DNA from: Chitinophagales bacterium
GTDB lineage: Bacteria > Bacteroidota > Bacteroidia > Chitinophagales > Saprospiraceae
Assembly (NCBI GenBank): GCA_013299105.1
Contig: JAAFJY010000008.1
Location: 124,001-188,000 of the forward strand
Length of the DNA: 64,000 nt
Reading direction: 5' to 3'
The stretch's first letter is position 1. Each line of letters starts with the position of its first letter. Shown piece after piece: positions 53,227 to 62,670 of the stretch. Made by a program: the position numbers and the translations under genes. The notes below the pieces were generated by a model that did no database searches, was not told the origin of the DNA, and saw only the letters and a list, made by a program, of their open reading frames with translations.

Positions 53227-56028
53227 TTACTTTTTTTCAGGATAAAGCACTCCTTTGAAACGATTGGGGCCACCAAAGACGATTTTGGCGGCTTGTTTGA
53301 TGTTGTCAGCGGTAAGGGCGTTGACGTATTTCATTTCGTTGAGGAAGCGATCGGCATCCGCCTGGTAAAAATTGATCCGCTCCAACTCTCCGATCCAAGT
53401 GCCGTTGTCTTTCATATATTCACGGTTTTTCTCCAAGCGTTGCTGTTTTACTTTCGCTAGCTCTTCCTCAGTTGGACCTTTTTCCACCAAGTTTTGAACT
53501 TCGGTTTCAGTTGCGGTGACCAACTTGTCTACATTCTCTGGACCACAAGGCAAATTCAACACCATTGTAAAATACTGGTAGGGGCGTTTGAGCAAGCGGC
53601 CTGAAAACCCGCCACTATAAATTGCCCCCATTTCTTCCCGCATTTTATCAATTACTCTAAAATTGAGCACCTCAGATAATACAGAAATTTGCAGGGCCAG
53701 ATCATCAGTATAGGGCTGTTCCCCAAACCAATTCATCACGATTTGGCTTTTTTGCTCAGCGCCTTTATTGATCTCCAGGCTCGTTTTACCGCCATTGGGT
53801 CGCATCCCATTGTCCAATTCTTTCATCGTTTTTCCAGAAACTGGTAAGCTGCCAATGTACTGAGCGATCAAAGGTTTCATTTTTGCTTCATCAATACTGC
53901 CCACAAAGGTAAAGTGAGCTCCAGTTGCATCACCAATACAGGCCTTATAGATTTCCAAAGCCCGATCCAAACCCATTTGATCGTAGTCTTTCTTGGTGGG
54001 TAATAGAGACATTCTCCAGGGACTTGGATACCTAAATTTACTGATTGAGTCGCTGAATACAAATTGAGGATTGGCTGACATGGATGAAAGCGCAGCATTT
54101 TGCTTGTTCTTGTAAGCTTCAAACAAAGCTTCATCCTTGCGTGGAGAGGTGACCAACAAATAAGCCATTTGCAGCATGGTTTCAAAATCCGTAACACTAC
54201 TGGCACCCCTGCATCCGTTGCTGGTAGAACTGATCGAGGCAGAACAATTGGCGATCTTGCCAGTATTGACTTTTCGCAAATCAATAGGATTGAATTCTCC
54301 CATGCCCATTTCCCGAACCACTGCTGTAATGTAAGCGCCATTTTGTTTGTCTTCAATGGGGAAGTTGGTATACCCACCACTTCTAACACTGGACATTTGA
54401 ACCTCATCATTTTTGAAATCGGTCTTTTTCAAAGTCACTGTTACCCCGTTGCTCAATTTGAGCTCGGTAGTACCCAAAAGTTCATTTTTCTTTTCTTCCA
54501 CAATACTGCCTCCGCTAGGTAATTTACGCATCAGACTAGTGGCTAATTTTTTCTCTTCAAAAGGCTTGACAACTTGTTGGTTGGCTTTTTGAAACATGGC
54601 TAAGAGCCCCGCATTGTCAGGTAACACCAAATCGCTTTTTTCAGGGGCGGACAATACGATTAGCTTGTTGCCATCCAATTTGAGCGTAGTCAGTATTTTG
54701 TTTACATCAGCTAGGGTAACTTTTGGAAAAAAAGCCTTTTGGTACTCCAGCTCTTTTTCAACACCTGGGACTGGTTCATTTTGCAAAAAGTGGGCTACCA
54801 ATTCATCGGCATAATCGGCAGATTCGGTTTTGTCTTTTTCTTTGACGAACCTTTCCATTCGTACCAGCATGTTTTTCTTGCTGCGTTCCAGTTCAGCCTC
54901 AGTGAAGCCATATTTTTGAGCTTGAATAAGCACTCCCATGATGGCATTCATCGATGCTTCAACACCTTGGTTACTGATCCCACAACTCAGGCTAAAATTA
55001 GCATAATTTCGTGCCAGGCCTGCATCCCCCGCAAAAGCGCCGGTAAATGGAGGATTGGCACTTTGGGACAATTCGGCAAAACGACCGTTAAGCATACTCG
55101 AAAACAAACGCGTCAGCAAGTAATTATGGTAGGAAGCTAAGTCACCAGATTGGGCTTCTTTCCTACAATCGAAATATACCTCCAATCTCTTGGAACTGAT
55201 CTCTTTGTCTGTAAATACGATCGCCTCGGTTTTGGCCAATGAACTTACTCCATACGTTTCACGCTGGGAGGCTTTTACTGGATTGACGAGCTTACCAAAG
55301 TGTTTATTGATCAAAGCAAGGGCTTCTTTGCTATCGATGTCACCCGCGACCACTACAGACATCAGATTCGGGCGGTACCAGTTGGTATAAAAACTTTTGA
55401 TGGTTTGATACGAGGCATTTTTGATCACCTCATCTTTGCCGATGGGAATCCGTTCAGCATAACGGGATGCTGGGAAAAGTTTTGGTAGCACAAGGTTTTG
55501 TAAACGTTCTCCAGCGCCTTTGCCTTGTCGCGACTCTTCCAATACCACCCCGCGTTCCTTGTCGATTTCCACTGGATCGTACAAGCAATTGTGGGCCCAA
55601 TCTTCCAAGACCTGGAAGCCTTTGGCTAGGTTTTCGGGTTTGTCGGTAGGAATGGGCAGGATGTACACCGTTTCGTCAAAAGAAGTGTAGGCATTCAGAT
55701 CCGCGCCAAATTGCACGCCCATCAACTCAAGAAAATTGACCAGTTCGTTTTTCTTAAAATTCTTGGTGCCATTGAAGGCCATGTGCTCGCAGAAGTGGGC
55801 CAAGCCGCGCTGGGCTTCGGTTTCCAGAATAGAGCCGGCGTTGACAGCCAGGCGCAATTCTACTTTTTTCTCAGGCTTTTTGTTGGTTTGGATATAGTAA
55901 GTGAGGCCATTGGCCAGTTTTCCTTTGATGACTGCCGGGTTTAGAGGAATCTTGTCAGTGGGTGCATTTTGGGCAACTAAACAAGTACTCAGTACCAGTA
56001 GTACATACAGGTTCAATAGTTTTTTCAT
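53227..56028 (-). CDS. M16 family zinc metallopeptidase (PqqL-like), exported
   Basis: 933 residues with a signal peptide (MKKLLNLYVLLVLSTCLVAQ). The inverted zinc motif HxxEH is H78-F-C-E81-H82 in GLAHFCEHMAFNGT, with the third ligand Glu expected about 75 residues later in GVVLEESRQGKG. The second, inactive half repeats the M16 fold (ITAVVREMGMGEF to the C-terminus). Two M16 halves of ~450 residues in one chain form a clam-like chamber that degrades peptides. Its leader follows a 145-bp palindrome 74 bases upstream of the start codon. It should act in the periplasm. Confidence 0.93.
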   Translation of the reverse strand: MKKLLNLYVLLVLSTCLVAQNAPTDKIPLNPAVIKGKLANGLTYYIQTNKKPEKKVELRLAVNAGSILETEAQRGLAHFCEHMAFNGTKNFKKNELVNFLELMGVQFGADLNAYTSFDETVYILPIPTDKPENLAKGFQVLEDWAHNCLYDPVEIDKERGVVLEESRQGKGAGERLQNLVLPKLFPASRYAERIPIGKDEVIKNASYQTIKSFYTNWYRPNLMSVVVAGDIDSKEALALINKHFGKLVNPVKASQRETYGVSSLAKTEAIVFTDKEISSKRLEVYFDCRKEAQSGDLASYHNYLLTRLFSSMLNGRFAELSQSANPPFTGAFAGDAGLARNYANFSLSCGISNQGVEASMNAIMGVLIQAQKYGFTEAELERSKKNMLVRMERFVKEKDKTESADYADELVAHFLQNEPVPGVEKELEYQKAFFPKVTLADVNKILTTLKLDGNKLIVLSAPEKSDLVLPDNAGLLAMFQKANQQVVKPFEEKKLATSLMRKLPSGGSIVEEKKNELLGTTELKLSNGVTVTLKKTDFKNDEVQMSSVRSGGYTNFPIEDKQNGAYITAVVREMGMGEFNPIDLRKVNTGKIANCSASISSTSNGCRGASSVTDFETMLQMAYLLVTSPRKDEALFEAYKNKQNAALSSMSANPQFVFSDSISKFRYPSPWRMSLLPTKKDYDQMGLDRALEIYKACIGDATGAHFTFVGSIDEAKMKPLIAQYIGSLPVSGKTMKELDNGMRPNGGKTSLEINKGAEQKSQIVMNWFGEQPYTDDLALQISVLSEVLNFRVIDKMREEMGAIYSGGFSGRLLKRPYQYFTMVLNLPCGPENVDKLVTATETEVQNLVEKGPTEEELAKVKQQRLEKNREYMKDNGTWIGELERINFYQADADRFLNEMKYVNALTADNIKQAAKIVFGGPNRFKGVLYPEKK

Positions 56029-56101
56029 GGCAAAAATATATTTACGAGGGTTAAAAAATGCAAATTTTAATTCATGGAACTACAATTCATTGGCATAACT
56101 A

Positions 56102-56237
56102 AGTATTTGAGCTAAAATAAGATTGACATCTTTGTTTCTGAGGTTTAGCAAAAAAAGAACACAACTTCCTTCCAGTCAGTTGCTTATCTTTTTTCACTAA
56201 ACCCAAACCCGTCCGCCTTATTTTTTTACGCTTCTTA
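56102..56237. repeat. ~145-bp imperfect palindromic element, copy 4
   Basis: The most diverged copy of the element at 13420-13566: GATTGACATC for GATGGACATC, and a shortened middle. It lies between the M16 protease start and the next minus-strand gene. Confidence 0.85.
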
Positions 56238-56293
56238 AGCACTTCAATAGATGCAATAATTTGCAAAATCGTTGTATCGGGATGGGCAAAAAA

Positions 56294-56824
56294 CTATCCT
56301 TTTTTCAACAATTTTTCTGGGATCGGATTTTCAGGCGTTTCCTTCACCCACATGATGTTTACGATCCAATAGCGGCCATCTTTTTGCAAAAGCTGAATGC
56401 TGTTCACCCCCCGTGCTTCGATTTTTCCGTCTGGCGTGAAGCGGGTTTCGTAAGCACTGAGTAGGTGCACCATGTCGCCATATTTTTCAGTGCTGCGGCC
56501 CAATTCTTTTTCAAAAAAGCCTTTTTCCATAAAAGTGGCTCCAGCATTGCGGATGTAATCTTCTTGGGCCATTGTCAGCAGGCGCGATTTCCCAGCAGCG
56601 TCCTTGCCAATAGAAGTCAAGCGAGCCTCCGGGCGAAACAAAGAGCGAAATTTATTCCAGTTGCGTGCTTGGCCTGCCGGGCCGGAAATGACATCGTAGA
56701 GAGATTTAACAATCGCGTCCACGCTTGCAACTTCAGCCGGACTTGCTTCGGGCAAAGGGTTTCCCTGGGCGTTCATTTCAATAAAACCTGCCAACAGCAG
56801 GAGCAAAAACCAAATTTTTCTCAT
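56294..56824 (-). CDS. Secreted NTF2/SnoaL-like protein
   Basis: 176 residues with signal peptide MRKIWFLLLLLAGFIEMNAQ. The mature part has the shape of NTF2/SnoaL-like proteins: an N-terminal helix pair (SVDAIVKSLYDVISGPAGQARNWNKFRSLFRPEARL) and then a curved sheet (VNSIQLLQKDGRYWIVNIMWVKE). These folds form a cone that binds small ligands or catalyses dehydrations; no catalytic set is evident here. It stands on the minus strand downstream of nothing in particular, with the M16 gene following beyond the palindrome. Confidence 0.7.
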   Translation of the reverse strand: MRKIWFLLLLLAGFIEMNAQGNPLPEASPAEVASVDAIVKSLYDVISGPAGQARNWNKFRSLFRPEARLTSIGKDAAGKSRLLTMAQEDYIRNAGATFMEKGFFEKELGRSTEKYGDMVHLLSAYETRFTPDGKIEARGVNSIQLLQKDGRYWIVNIMWVKETPENPIPEKLLKKG

Positions 56825-56999
56825 CTTTTACGTTTTACGCAGAAAAAATCGGAAGATTCTCCCAATTTTAGCCAAAAATTTGTGACAAGGTATTTTTTTC
56901 TTCCATTTTAGGAGCTTAAAAAAGTAAGGTAAGGGCTTATCTTATTCTAGCACAAATCCTAAATGCAGAGTTTATACCTGTCTAGCATCTATTTTCACC

Positions 57000-58139
57000 A
57001 TGCCAACACCCAAAATTTTCATCAAGCTCTTGAGTCGGCTCGACCATTTTGTCGATGACCTGCGTTTTCGCTTGTTGAAAGTGACGGGAAAAGGGGCCAA
57101 GCTTCCGATCAAAATCGTTCCATATCGGGGTTTCGGGCGCAGCGATTATATTTTCCTGCAAGGTCGCGTTTTGGTAAAAAAGCGCTTGCGCATGGGACCT
57201 CGCAGGACCATTTTCCACCAGTTGTTGCACAATTACATCCGCTTCGAGACCGATGAAATCCCTAATGCTGTTTTGAGGGTTGACATTTCGGAACATCAAT
57301 TCGATTTGGTCACAGACCAAGAAGGTTACTTTACCCTTAACGCCAAATTGGACCCGCCATTGCTTTTGCCAGATGATGACCCCTGGCAGACGGTAAAGAT
57401 CACCCTATTGGAAACCCCTTGGACCGATGACTTGGAACTTGAAGCGACGACTTCTGTTTTGTTCCCCCCCAAGGATGCAAAACTGGGAGTCATTTCTGAC
57501 CTTGACGATACGGTGATCGAAACGGGCGTGTATTCCTTGCTCAAATGGCGGGCCATCTACAATACTTTGTTCAAAAGTGCTCACAGGCGCAGGGTTTTCG
57601 ACCAAGTAGCTGCCTTTTTCCGCGCTTTGAATAGAGGTGTCAACGACCAAGGCTTCCAACCTATTTTTTATGTATCGAATAGTCCTCGCAACATTTATGG
57701 ACTGGTAAAGGCTTATTTGAATTTTCATGATTTGCCCAAAGCACCGCTCTTGCTGCGCGATATCGGCATCCCTTACAAATTGCACCCCCGCGATTTGGGG
57801 CACAAAAAAGAAAGCATCATCAGCATTTTAGAAGCTTATCCGGAGATGCAATTCATCCTTATTGGCGACAATGCAGAAAAAGACCCCTACCTTTATCACG
57901 AGATCGACCAAGCTTATCCAGGCCGAATTGTAGCCATTTTCATCCGCAATGTGCAGCACATCCGCCCATTGCGCCGTCTGGAAGAATTTGTGGAAAAAGA
58001 ATCAGCTTACAATATTCAAATGTTCAACTCATACCGACAATTGGCCAAAATAGCTGCTGATAAAGGCTTCATTGAATTGGAATATTTTCAAAAAATGGTG
58101 CAATCGCCTTTTCAGTTTCCTTTTGTGGGATGGAAATGA
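57000..58139 (+). CDS. App1-like phosphatidate phosphatase domain protein (DUF2183)
   Basis: 379 residues. The catalytic motif DxDxT is D167-L-D169-D-T171 in GVISDLDDTVIETG, typical of HAD-like phosphatases; further motifs are FYVSNSPRNIYGLVKAYL (Ser of motif II) and FILIGDNAEKDPYLYHEI (motif IV aspartate). The ~160 N-terminal residues contain a beta-rich part (NAVLRVDISEHQFDLVTDQEGYF) as in App1-type proteins. The yeast homologue dephosphorylates phosphatidic acid. No signal peptide, so probably cytoplasmic. It is convergent with the quinone oxidoreductase gene. Confidence 0.85.
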   Translation: MPTPKIFIKLLSRLDHFVDDLRFRLLKVTGKGAKLPIKIVPYRGFGRSDYIFLQGRVLVKKRLRMGPRRTIFHQLLHNYIRFETDEIPNAVLRVDISEHQFDLVTDQEGYFTLNAKLDPPLLLPDDDPWQTVKITLLETPWTDDLELEATTSVLFPPKDAKLGVISDLDDTVIETGVYSLLKWRAIYNTLFKSAHRRRVFDQVAAFFRALNRGVNDQGFQPIFYVSNSPRNIYGLVKAYLNFHDLPKAPLLLRDIGIPYKLHPRDLGHKKESIISILEAYPEMQFILIGDNAEKDPYLYHEIDQAYPGRIVAIFIRNVQHIRPLRRLEEFVEKESAYNIQMFNSYRQLAKIAADKGFIELEYFQKMVQSPFQFPFVGWK

Positions 58140-58171
58140 GGTTGAGTTGAGAAGGTTAGAGGTTGAGGAGA

Positions 58172-59152
58172 TCAATCGATGCTCAGGACGATTTTTCCAG
58201 CATTCAGGTTCTGCTCCATGCGCTGGTGCGCGGCTTGCACTTCGGTCCAAGGAAGGATTTGATCAATGACAGGTTTAAACGATTTATTGGCAAAAAGTGG
58301 TTCTGCAAAGGCCCAAAAATCCTGGGCCAGTTTGATTTTGTAATCCAGGCTGCGGTTGCGCAAAGTAGAGCCCTGGATCATCAAGCGTTTCCTCAAAATG
58401 TGGCTCAAGTTGCTCTCCGTAATTTTTGCGCCCCCCATCAGCGCCAGGATCACCAAGCGCCCGTCAACGTCCAAAACGTCCAGGTTTTTTTGCCAATATT
58501 GGGCACCTAAAAAGTCCAAAACAACGACCACTCCTTTGCCATTACCCCAATCCTGGCAAGCTTGTACAAAGTCATTTTGATGGTAGTCGATGCACAAATC
58601 GGCACCAAGCTTGTGGCACAAATCGTGTTTGCTGGCCGAAGCGGTGACCGCTATATCAGCTCCCAAGGCCTTGAGCAATTGAATGGCTGCAGAACCTACT
58701 CCACTTGCGCCAGCATGGACCAGTACTTTTTCAGTAGCTTTTACTTTGGCAATCCAAACCAAGCTTTGGTAAGCCGTCAGAAATGCTTCAGGAATGGCTG
58801 CGGCTTCGACAAAAGACCAGGTTTCGGGGATCGGCCAGGCCAGGTTTTCATCGATTAGGGCATACTCGGCGTACCCACCGCCAGCAAGGAGGCCAAAAAC
58901 ACGCTGCCCTGGTTGCCAGCGTGTCGAACCAGGACCTAATTTGTCCACCGTTCCCGCAATTTCCAAGCCTAAAATGGGGCTTTCGCCTGCGGGAGCGGGA
59001 TATTTCCCTTCACGTTGCAGCAAATCAGCCCGGTTAAGTGCCGTAGCAGCAACTTTTATACGGATCTGGCGGGGTCCGGGTTCTGGAGTTTCGGTTTCGC
59101 CTAGGTAAAGGTTTTCTACAGGACCATGTTCACTTAACAAAACCGCTTTCAT
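58172..59152 (-). CDS. NAD(P)H quinone oxidoreductase, PIG3-like MDR
   Basis: 326 residues. An MDR without catalytic zinc: IKVAATALNRADLLQREGKYP, PILGLEIAGTV, the cofactor loop VLVHAGASGVGSAAIQLLKALG and the C-terminal LPWTEVQAAHQRMEQNLNAGKIVL are close to the TP53I3/PIG3 group. The usual substrates are quinones. ribA precedes it on the same strand, ending four bases upstream, so both may be one transcript. Distinct from the island's MDR at 28425. Confidence 0.88.
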   Translation of the reverse strand: MKAVLLSEHGPVENLYLGETETPEPGPRQIRIKVAATALNRADLLQREGKYPAPAGESPILGLEIAGTVDKLGPGSTRWQPGQRVFGLLAGGGYAEYALIDENLAWPIPETWSFVEAAAIPEAFLTAYQSLVWIAKVKATEKVLVHAGASGVGSAAIQLLKALGADIAVTASASKHDLCHKLGADLCIDYHQNDFVQACQDWGNGKGVVVVLDFLGAQYWQKNLDVLDVDGRLVILALMGGAKITESNLSHILRKRLMIQGSTLRNRSLDYKIKLAQDFWAFAEPLFANKSFKPVIDQILPWTEVQAAHQRMEQNLNAGKIVLSID

Positions 59153-59155
59153 GTC

Positions 59156-59821
59156 TTACAATTTGAACAAGTGACCCAAAATTTCTTGCTTGGTGCGCAA
59201 GTAATCGAGGTTATCTTCGTTGGGTTCCATCACGATCGGTGCGCGTTCAATCACAGTGACAGAGGAGTCTTCAAAAGCTTCGATTTTTTCGGGGTTGTTG
59301 GTCAATAGCTTGATGGTTTCGATGCCCAAATCGTCGAGCATGGAAATGGCGATGTCGTAGTGTCGAGCATCGACTTCCAAGCCCAGGTGCAAGTTGGCAT
59401 CCACAGTATTGAGGCCCAGATCTTGCAGATTATAGGCTTTGAGCTTGTTGATGATGCCAATTCCCCGGCCTTCCTGGCGCAAGTAGAGCAAAATCCCTCC
59501 TTCGCGGGCAATACGAGCAAGGGCATAGCTGAGTTGCTCCCCACAGTCACAGCGCTTGGACCCAAACATGTCACCAGTGATGCATTCTGAATGCACCCTC
59601 ACCAACACTGGTTTTTCAAAATCAGTATTTTCAGCGATCAAAGCCAAGTGCGGCATCCAATCTTCGGGGTCGCTGGAATAGGCAGCCATGCGGAAATTGC
59701 CCCAAGGTGTGGGGATCAAAGCCTCGGCTTGTTTGGTCAAATTTTCACTCATATCTAAACGCATTTCGCGGACTGGCCTGATCGCAGTACCTGAGCGAAT
59801 TGCATAGGTCTCTTCAAACAT
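59156..59821 (-). CDS. ribA: GTP cyclohydrolase II
   Basis: 221 residues from the ATG at 59821 (MFEETYAIRSGTAIRPV). The frame extends 30 codons upstream, but those are translated from the palindromic repeat (LNLKNKDVHLILA), so the later start is right. It opens GTP to the first riboflavin intermediate. The zinc cysteines are C80, C91 and C93 in ECITGDMFGSKRCDCG; other motifs are LYLRQEGRGIGIINKLKAYNLQD and KLLTNNPEKI. It is stand-alone RibA without the DHBP synthase (RibB) domain found in many Bacteroidota fusions. Confidence 0.93.
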   Translation of the reverse strand: MFEETYAIRSGTAIRPVREMRLDMSENLTKQAEALIPTPWGNFRMAAYSSDPEDWMPHLALIAENTDFEKPVLVRVHSECITGDMFGSKRCDCGEQLSYALARIAREGGILLYLRQEGRGIGIINKLKAYNLQDLGLNTVDANLHLGLEVDARHYDIAISMLDDLGIETIKLLTNNPEKIEAFEDSSVTVIERAPIVMEPNEDNLDYLRTKQEILGHLFKL

Positions 59822-59837
59822 TGCAGGATTTGTATTT

Positions 59838-59973
59838 AGTACTTGAGCTAAAATAAGATGGACATCTTTGTTTTTGAGGTTTAGCAAAAAAAGAACACAA
59901 CTTCCTTTCATCCAGTTGCTTTTCTTTTTTCACTAAACCCAAACCTGTCCACCTTATTTTTTTACGCTCCCTT
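59838..59973. repeat. ~145-bp imperfect palindromic element, copy 5
   Basis: Nearly identical to the element at 13420-13566 with a shortened middle. Its left end lies 16 bases from the ribA start codon, so the ribA leader is made of this element. Confidence 0.9.
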
Positions 59974-60293
59974 TGGGTTGGGTCTTCCCATTTTGAACAA
60001 CACTATGCGGGGTAAAGGTTGCAAAAATAGTACGTAAAAAACAGCGAGCAAACAGATATTCGTTTTAGCTAAGTATTTCAGGAGGGTTTCAAACAAAAGT
60101 TCTAAAAAGGAAGGGCTTTACATATAATGCTATTTTTTGAAACACAAAAGTAACCAAAATAAGGCAAAAGTCTCAAAAGCACCCCGCCTGCGGCGAGGCC
60201 AAGCTATTTCAAAAACCCTAAAGTGACCTTTATTGACCAGTTTTTCTGTTGATTTGCACAAAACTCAATGTTGACGAGTGTAACAACTAACCA
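59974..60293. other. Intergenic region upstream of the ribA repeat
   Basis: No gene seen. Contains a CCCGCCTGCGGCGAGGCC hairpin near 60183-60200 and a partial CTAACCATTAACAACTAAC tract at 60287-60308 related to the ATGGTTA heptamer. Confidence 0.5.
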
Positions 60294-60812
60294 TTAACAA
60301 CTAACATTAACAATTTTCCCTCTTCTCCCCAATTCAATCACCTGCAAGTCTTTTACTATACCATCTTCAATCGAAAACCGCATCATGGTGCGCAGGTGGT
60401 GAAAGCCTTCCTGGCCACAAGCTCCGGGGTTAAGGTGGAGGAATTGAAACTGTGGGTCGGGCATGGCTTTAAGGATATGCGAATGGCCACAAATGAACAA
60501 GCCGGGGGCATTGAGCTTAAATGCATCTTTGACCCGCTTGCTGTACCTCCCCGGATAGCCTCCGATATGGGTCATCCAGACCTTTAGTCCTTCTACTTCA
60601 AAATGCAGGTCTTCAGGGTAGCGCAATTGCATGCTGCTGTCGTCAATGTTGCCAAAAACTGCTCTCAGTGGCTTTTTTGCTTCCAATTGATCGGCGACAA
60701 TGTGGGCTCCAATGTCGCCAGCGTGCCAAATTTCATCACATTCTTCGCAAAAACTCAAAATGGCATCGTCCATGTATGAATGGGTATCGGAAACCAAGGC
60801 AATCCTCTTCAT
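60294..60812 (-). CDS. YfcE/MJ0936-type metallophosphoesterase
   Basis: 172 residues. The calcineurin-like metal site is complete: LVSDTHSYMDD (D9, H11), IWHAGDIGAH (D), FGNIDD (N), and the late GHSH in FICGHSHIL. These proteins hydrolyse phosphodiesters with Mn2+; cellular substrates are mostly unknown. Its ATG overlaps the stop of the upstream SDR (ATGA), so the two genes are coupled. Confidence 0.9.
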   Translation of the reverse strand: MKRIALVSDTHSYMDDAILSFCEECDEIWHAGDIGAHIVADQLEAKKPLRAVFGNIDDSSMQLRYPEDLHFEVEGLKVWMTHIGGYPGRYSKRVKDAFKLNAPGLFICGHSHILKAMPDPQFQFLHLNPGACGQEGFHHLRTMMRFSIEDGIVKDLQVIELGRRGKIVNVSC

Positions 60813-61600
60813 TTCAGCCGGTAATTACGCAGAATGCGGTAGAGCAATTTTGGAAAAAAACGCCGCAAGTAAATCGCTAATATTTCTTTTTTGCCGATGA
60901 ACGCCTCTTCTTGCCTGCGGGAGATGGCCCTGAGCATTTTTTTGGCAAAAACACTGGCTTCCAAGCCTTGTTCAGTGCTTTCGTTCATCTGCTGGTAAGC
61001 CTGTCCATCGCCTTTTAGGGCATTCATCGACACCTGGGTGGCTACGTAGCCTGGGCTGATGATGGTCACATCAATGTTGCGCGAGTGCAGTTCAGCCCGC
61101 AAAGCTTCAAAAAAACCTTGCATGGCGTGCTTCGAAGCCGAGTAAGCCGAACGATAAGGTGTGCCGACTTTGCCTACTACACTACTTACTGCTACGATAT
61201 GACCTTGTTTGCGGCTGATGAATTGTGGCAAAAGGGCCTTGGTCATGGCCACACTGCCCATGAAATTGACGTCCATGATGCGCTGATCTACCGACAAGGA
61301 AGTTTCTTCGGCCAAAGAGCGCTGCGAGATCCCAGCGTTGTTGATCAGGATATCAATGTGGCCTACTTGAGATAAAACTGATTGGGCCACAGCTGGAATA
61401 CTAGCAAAATCACTCACATCAAGCGGGACTAAGCTAATCTTGTATCCCGCTGGACAGTTGGCTTTCACCCGTTCCAATTCATTCCCTTTGCGAGCACTGA
61501 GGATCAATTCAGCTCCTTGGCTAGCCAATTCATAACAAAGGGCTTCGCCGATGCCAGAAGAAGCACCCGTGATCCATACTTTTTTCCCTTGAAAATACAT
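60809..61600 (-). CDS. Short-chain dehydrogenase, membrane-lipid type
   Basis: 263 residues from the ATG at 61600 (MYFQGKKVWITGASSGIGEAL); an upstream ATG at 61654 would add 18 atypical residues. Cofactor motif TGASSGIG, NNAGISQRS and catalytic YSASKHAMQGFFEALRAEL are all present. The C-terminus is basic and aromatic (IYLRRFFPKLLYRILRNYRLK), which suggests membrane association, as in 11-beta-HSD/DHRS7-like SDRs. Coupled to the metallophosphoesterase. Confidence 0.88.
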   Translation of the reverse strand: MYFQGKKVWITGASSGIGEALCYELASQGAELILSARKGNELERVKANCPAGYKISLVPLDVSDFASIPAVAQSVLSQVGHIDILINNAGISQRSLAEETSLSVDQRIMDVNFMGSVAMTKALLPQFISRKQGHIVAVSSVVGKVGTPYRSAYSASKHAMQGFFEALRAELHSRNIDVTIISPGYVATQVSMNALKGDGQAYQQMNESTEQGLEASVFAKKMLRAISRRQEEAFIGKKEILAIYLRRFFPKLLYRILRNYRLK

Positions 61601-61663
61601 GTTTGTTGAATTGTTAGATTGTTTTTGCAGCAGTGTGGCAACGAAAGTATGCAAAGCGTGCTA

Positions 61664-61671
61664 TACTTTTG
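61664..61671 (+). promoter_or_regulatory. Probable -7 box upstream of sixA-like gene
   Basis: TACTTTTG matches TAnnTTTG, 44 bases before the ATG, in the divergent gap between the SDR and the SixA-like gene. No clear -33 TTTG. Confidence 0.35.
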
Positions 61672-61715
61672 CCGTAAAATTGCGTTTAGTTGCCAAACCG
61701 TAAAAACTCAGGTCG

Positions 61716-62207
61716 ATGAAAACCGTTATTTTCGTGCGCCATGCCAAATCAAGTTGGTCCGACTTTAGCCTATCGGACCACGATCGCCCTTTGGACGAAC
61801 GCGGATTGCGCGATGCACCTCACATGGCTGCCCGTCTGCATGAAAATGGCATTCGACTCGACCATTTATTAAGTAGCACGGCCAAAAGGGCGCTTAGTAC
61901 AGCCCGCTATTTTGCAAGTGCCCAAGGCATAAGTGAAAGTGACATTGAAACGGAGAAGGAATTGTACCACGCTTACCCAGACACCATCATCGACCAAGTG
62001 CAAATGCTGGATGATCGTTACAAGTGCGTGGCCTTGTTTGGGCACAATCCTGGCTACACCGAATTGTACAACCTATTCACCAATGATCTCATCGACAATC
62101 TCCCCACTTGCGGGGTCTTTAAAGTAGAAGCGGATATTGAAACGTGGATTGACTTCCGACCTGGCAAGGCTCGCATTACCGATTATTTTTACCCAAAACA
62201 AGGATAA
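61716..62207 (+). CDS. SixA-like histidine phosphatase
   Basis: 163 residues. The RHG-type catalytic motif is FVRHAKSSW with H9 as nucleophile, followed by DRPLDERGLRDA and, near the end, FGHNPGYTEL with the second histidine. E. coli SixA removes phosphate from phosphohistidine proteins; small SixA-like proteins in Bacteroidota have unproven targets. The lipoprotein gene follows after two bases, so they are one transcript. Confidence 0.9.
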   Translation: MKTVIFVRHAKSSWSDFSLSDHDRPLDERGLRDAPHMAARLHENGIRLDHLLSSTAKRALSTARYFASAQGISESDIETEKELYHAYPDTIIDQVQMLDDRYKCVALFGHNPGYTELYNLFTNDLIDNLPTCGVFKVEADIETWIDFRPGKARITDYFYPKQG

Positions 62208-62209
62208 GC

Positions 62210-62521
62210 ATGTTCAAGAAGCCCCAATTAAAATTCCTAGGTCTGGTTCTCCTTTTTTCATTTCTGGCCTGTGGGAAAGGTGGCCCGATGCCCATCTCAG
62301 AAAAAACCCTAGTCCTGGTGACCATTGACATGCACTACGCAGAAGCGGCGGTGCAAAACGTTTATGGACGTCAAAAAGATAGTCTTTTAAAAGTTTATTA
62401 CCAAGAAATTTTTGGGCTTTACAAAATTAAGCAGGAAGATTATATTGAGTCCATGCGTATGCTGCAAAATGACTCAAAGCGCTTTGATAAATTTTACAAC
62501 GAAGTGAAGTCAAAACTGTAA
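62210..62521 (+). CDS. DUF4296-like lipoprotein
   Basis: 103 residues. The signal peptide ends in the lipobox FLAC-G (lipid-modified Cys at residue 21). The mature part reads LVLVTIDMHYAEAAVQNVYG...VYYQEIFGLYKIKQEDYIESMRML, the helical pattern I associate with DUF4296. It is anchored in the envelope. Function unknown. Directly downstream of sixA. Confidence 0.8.
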   Translation: MFKKPQLKFLGLVLLFSFLACGKGGPMPISEKTLVLVTIDMHYAEAAVQNVYGRQKDSLLKVYYQEIFGLYKIKQEDYIESMRMLQNDSKRFDKFYNEVKSKL

Positions 62522-62592
62522 TGTCAGATTTGTTAATCTTTAGTTGACACAAAATTAAAGTATCAAGTGTACAGAAGCCCCGGTATTAATTT

Positions 62593-62600
62593 TAGCTTTG
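62593..62600 (+). promoter_or_regulatory. Probable -7 box for the PhoB-like regulator
   Basis: TAGCTTTG matches TAnnTTTG, 70 bases before the start codon of the response regulator. No TTTG at the ideal -33 distance. Confidence 0.3.
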
Positions 62601-62670
62601 TGATGGTCTAATACACTTTTGTTGTGGCCAGTTTTCGCAAACTAAACCCCCGCAAGCGAGCACTCCGTTT

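Noticed and set aside
59822-59911. 30-codon upstream extension of ribA
   Set aside because: Same repeat-derived residues; the ATG at 59821 begins the normal RibA N-terminus.
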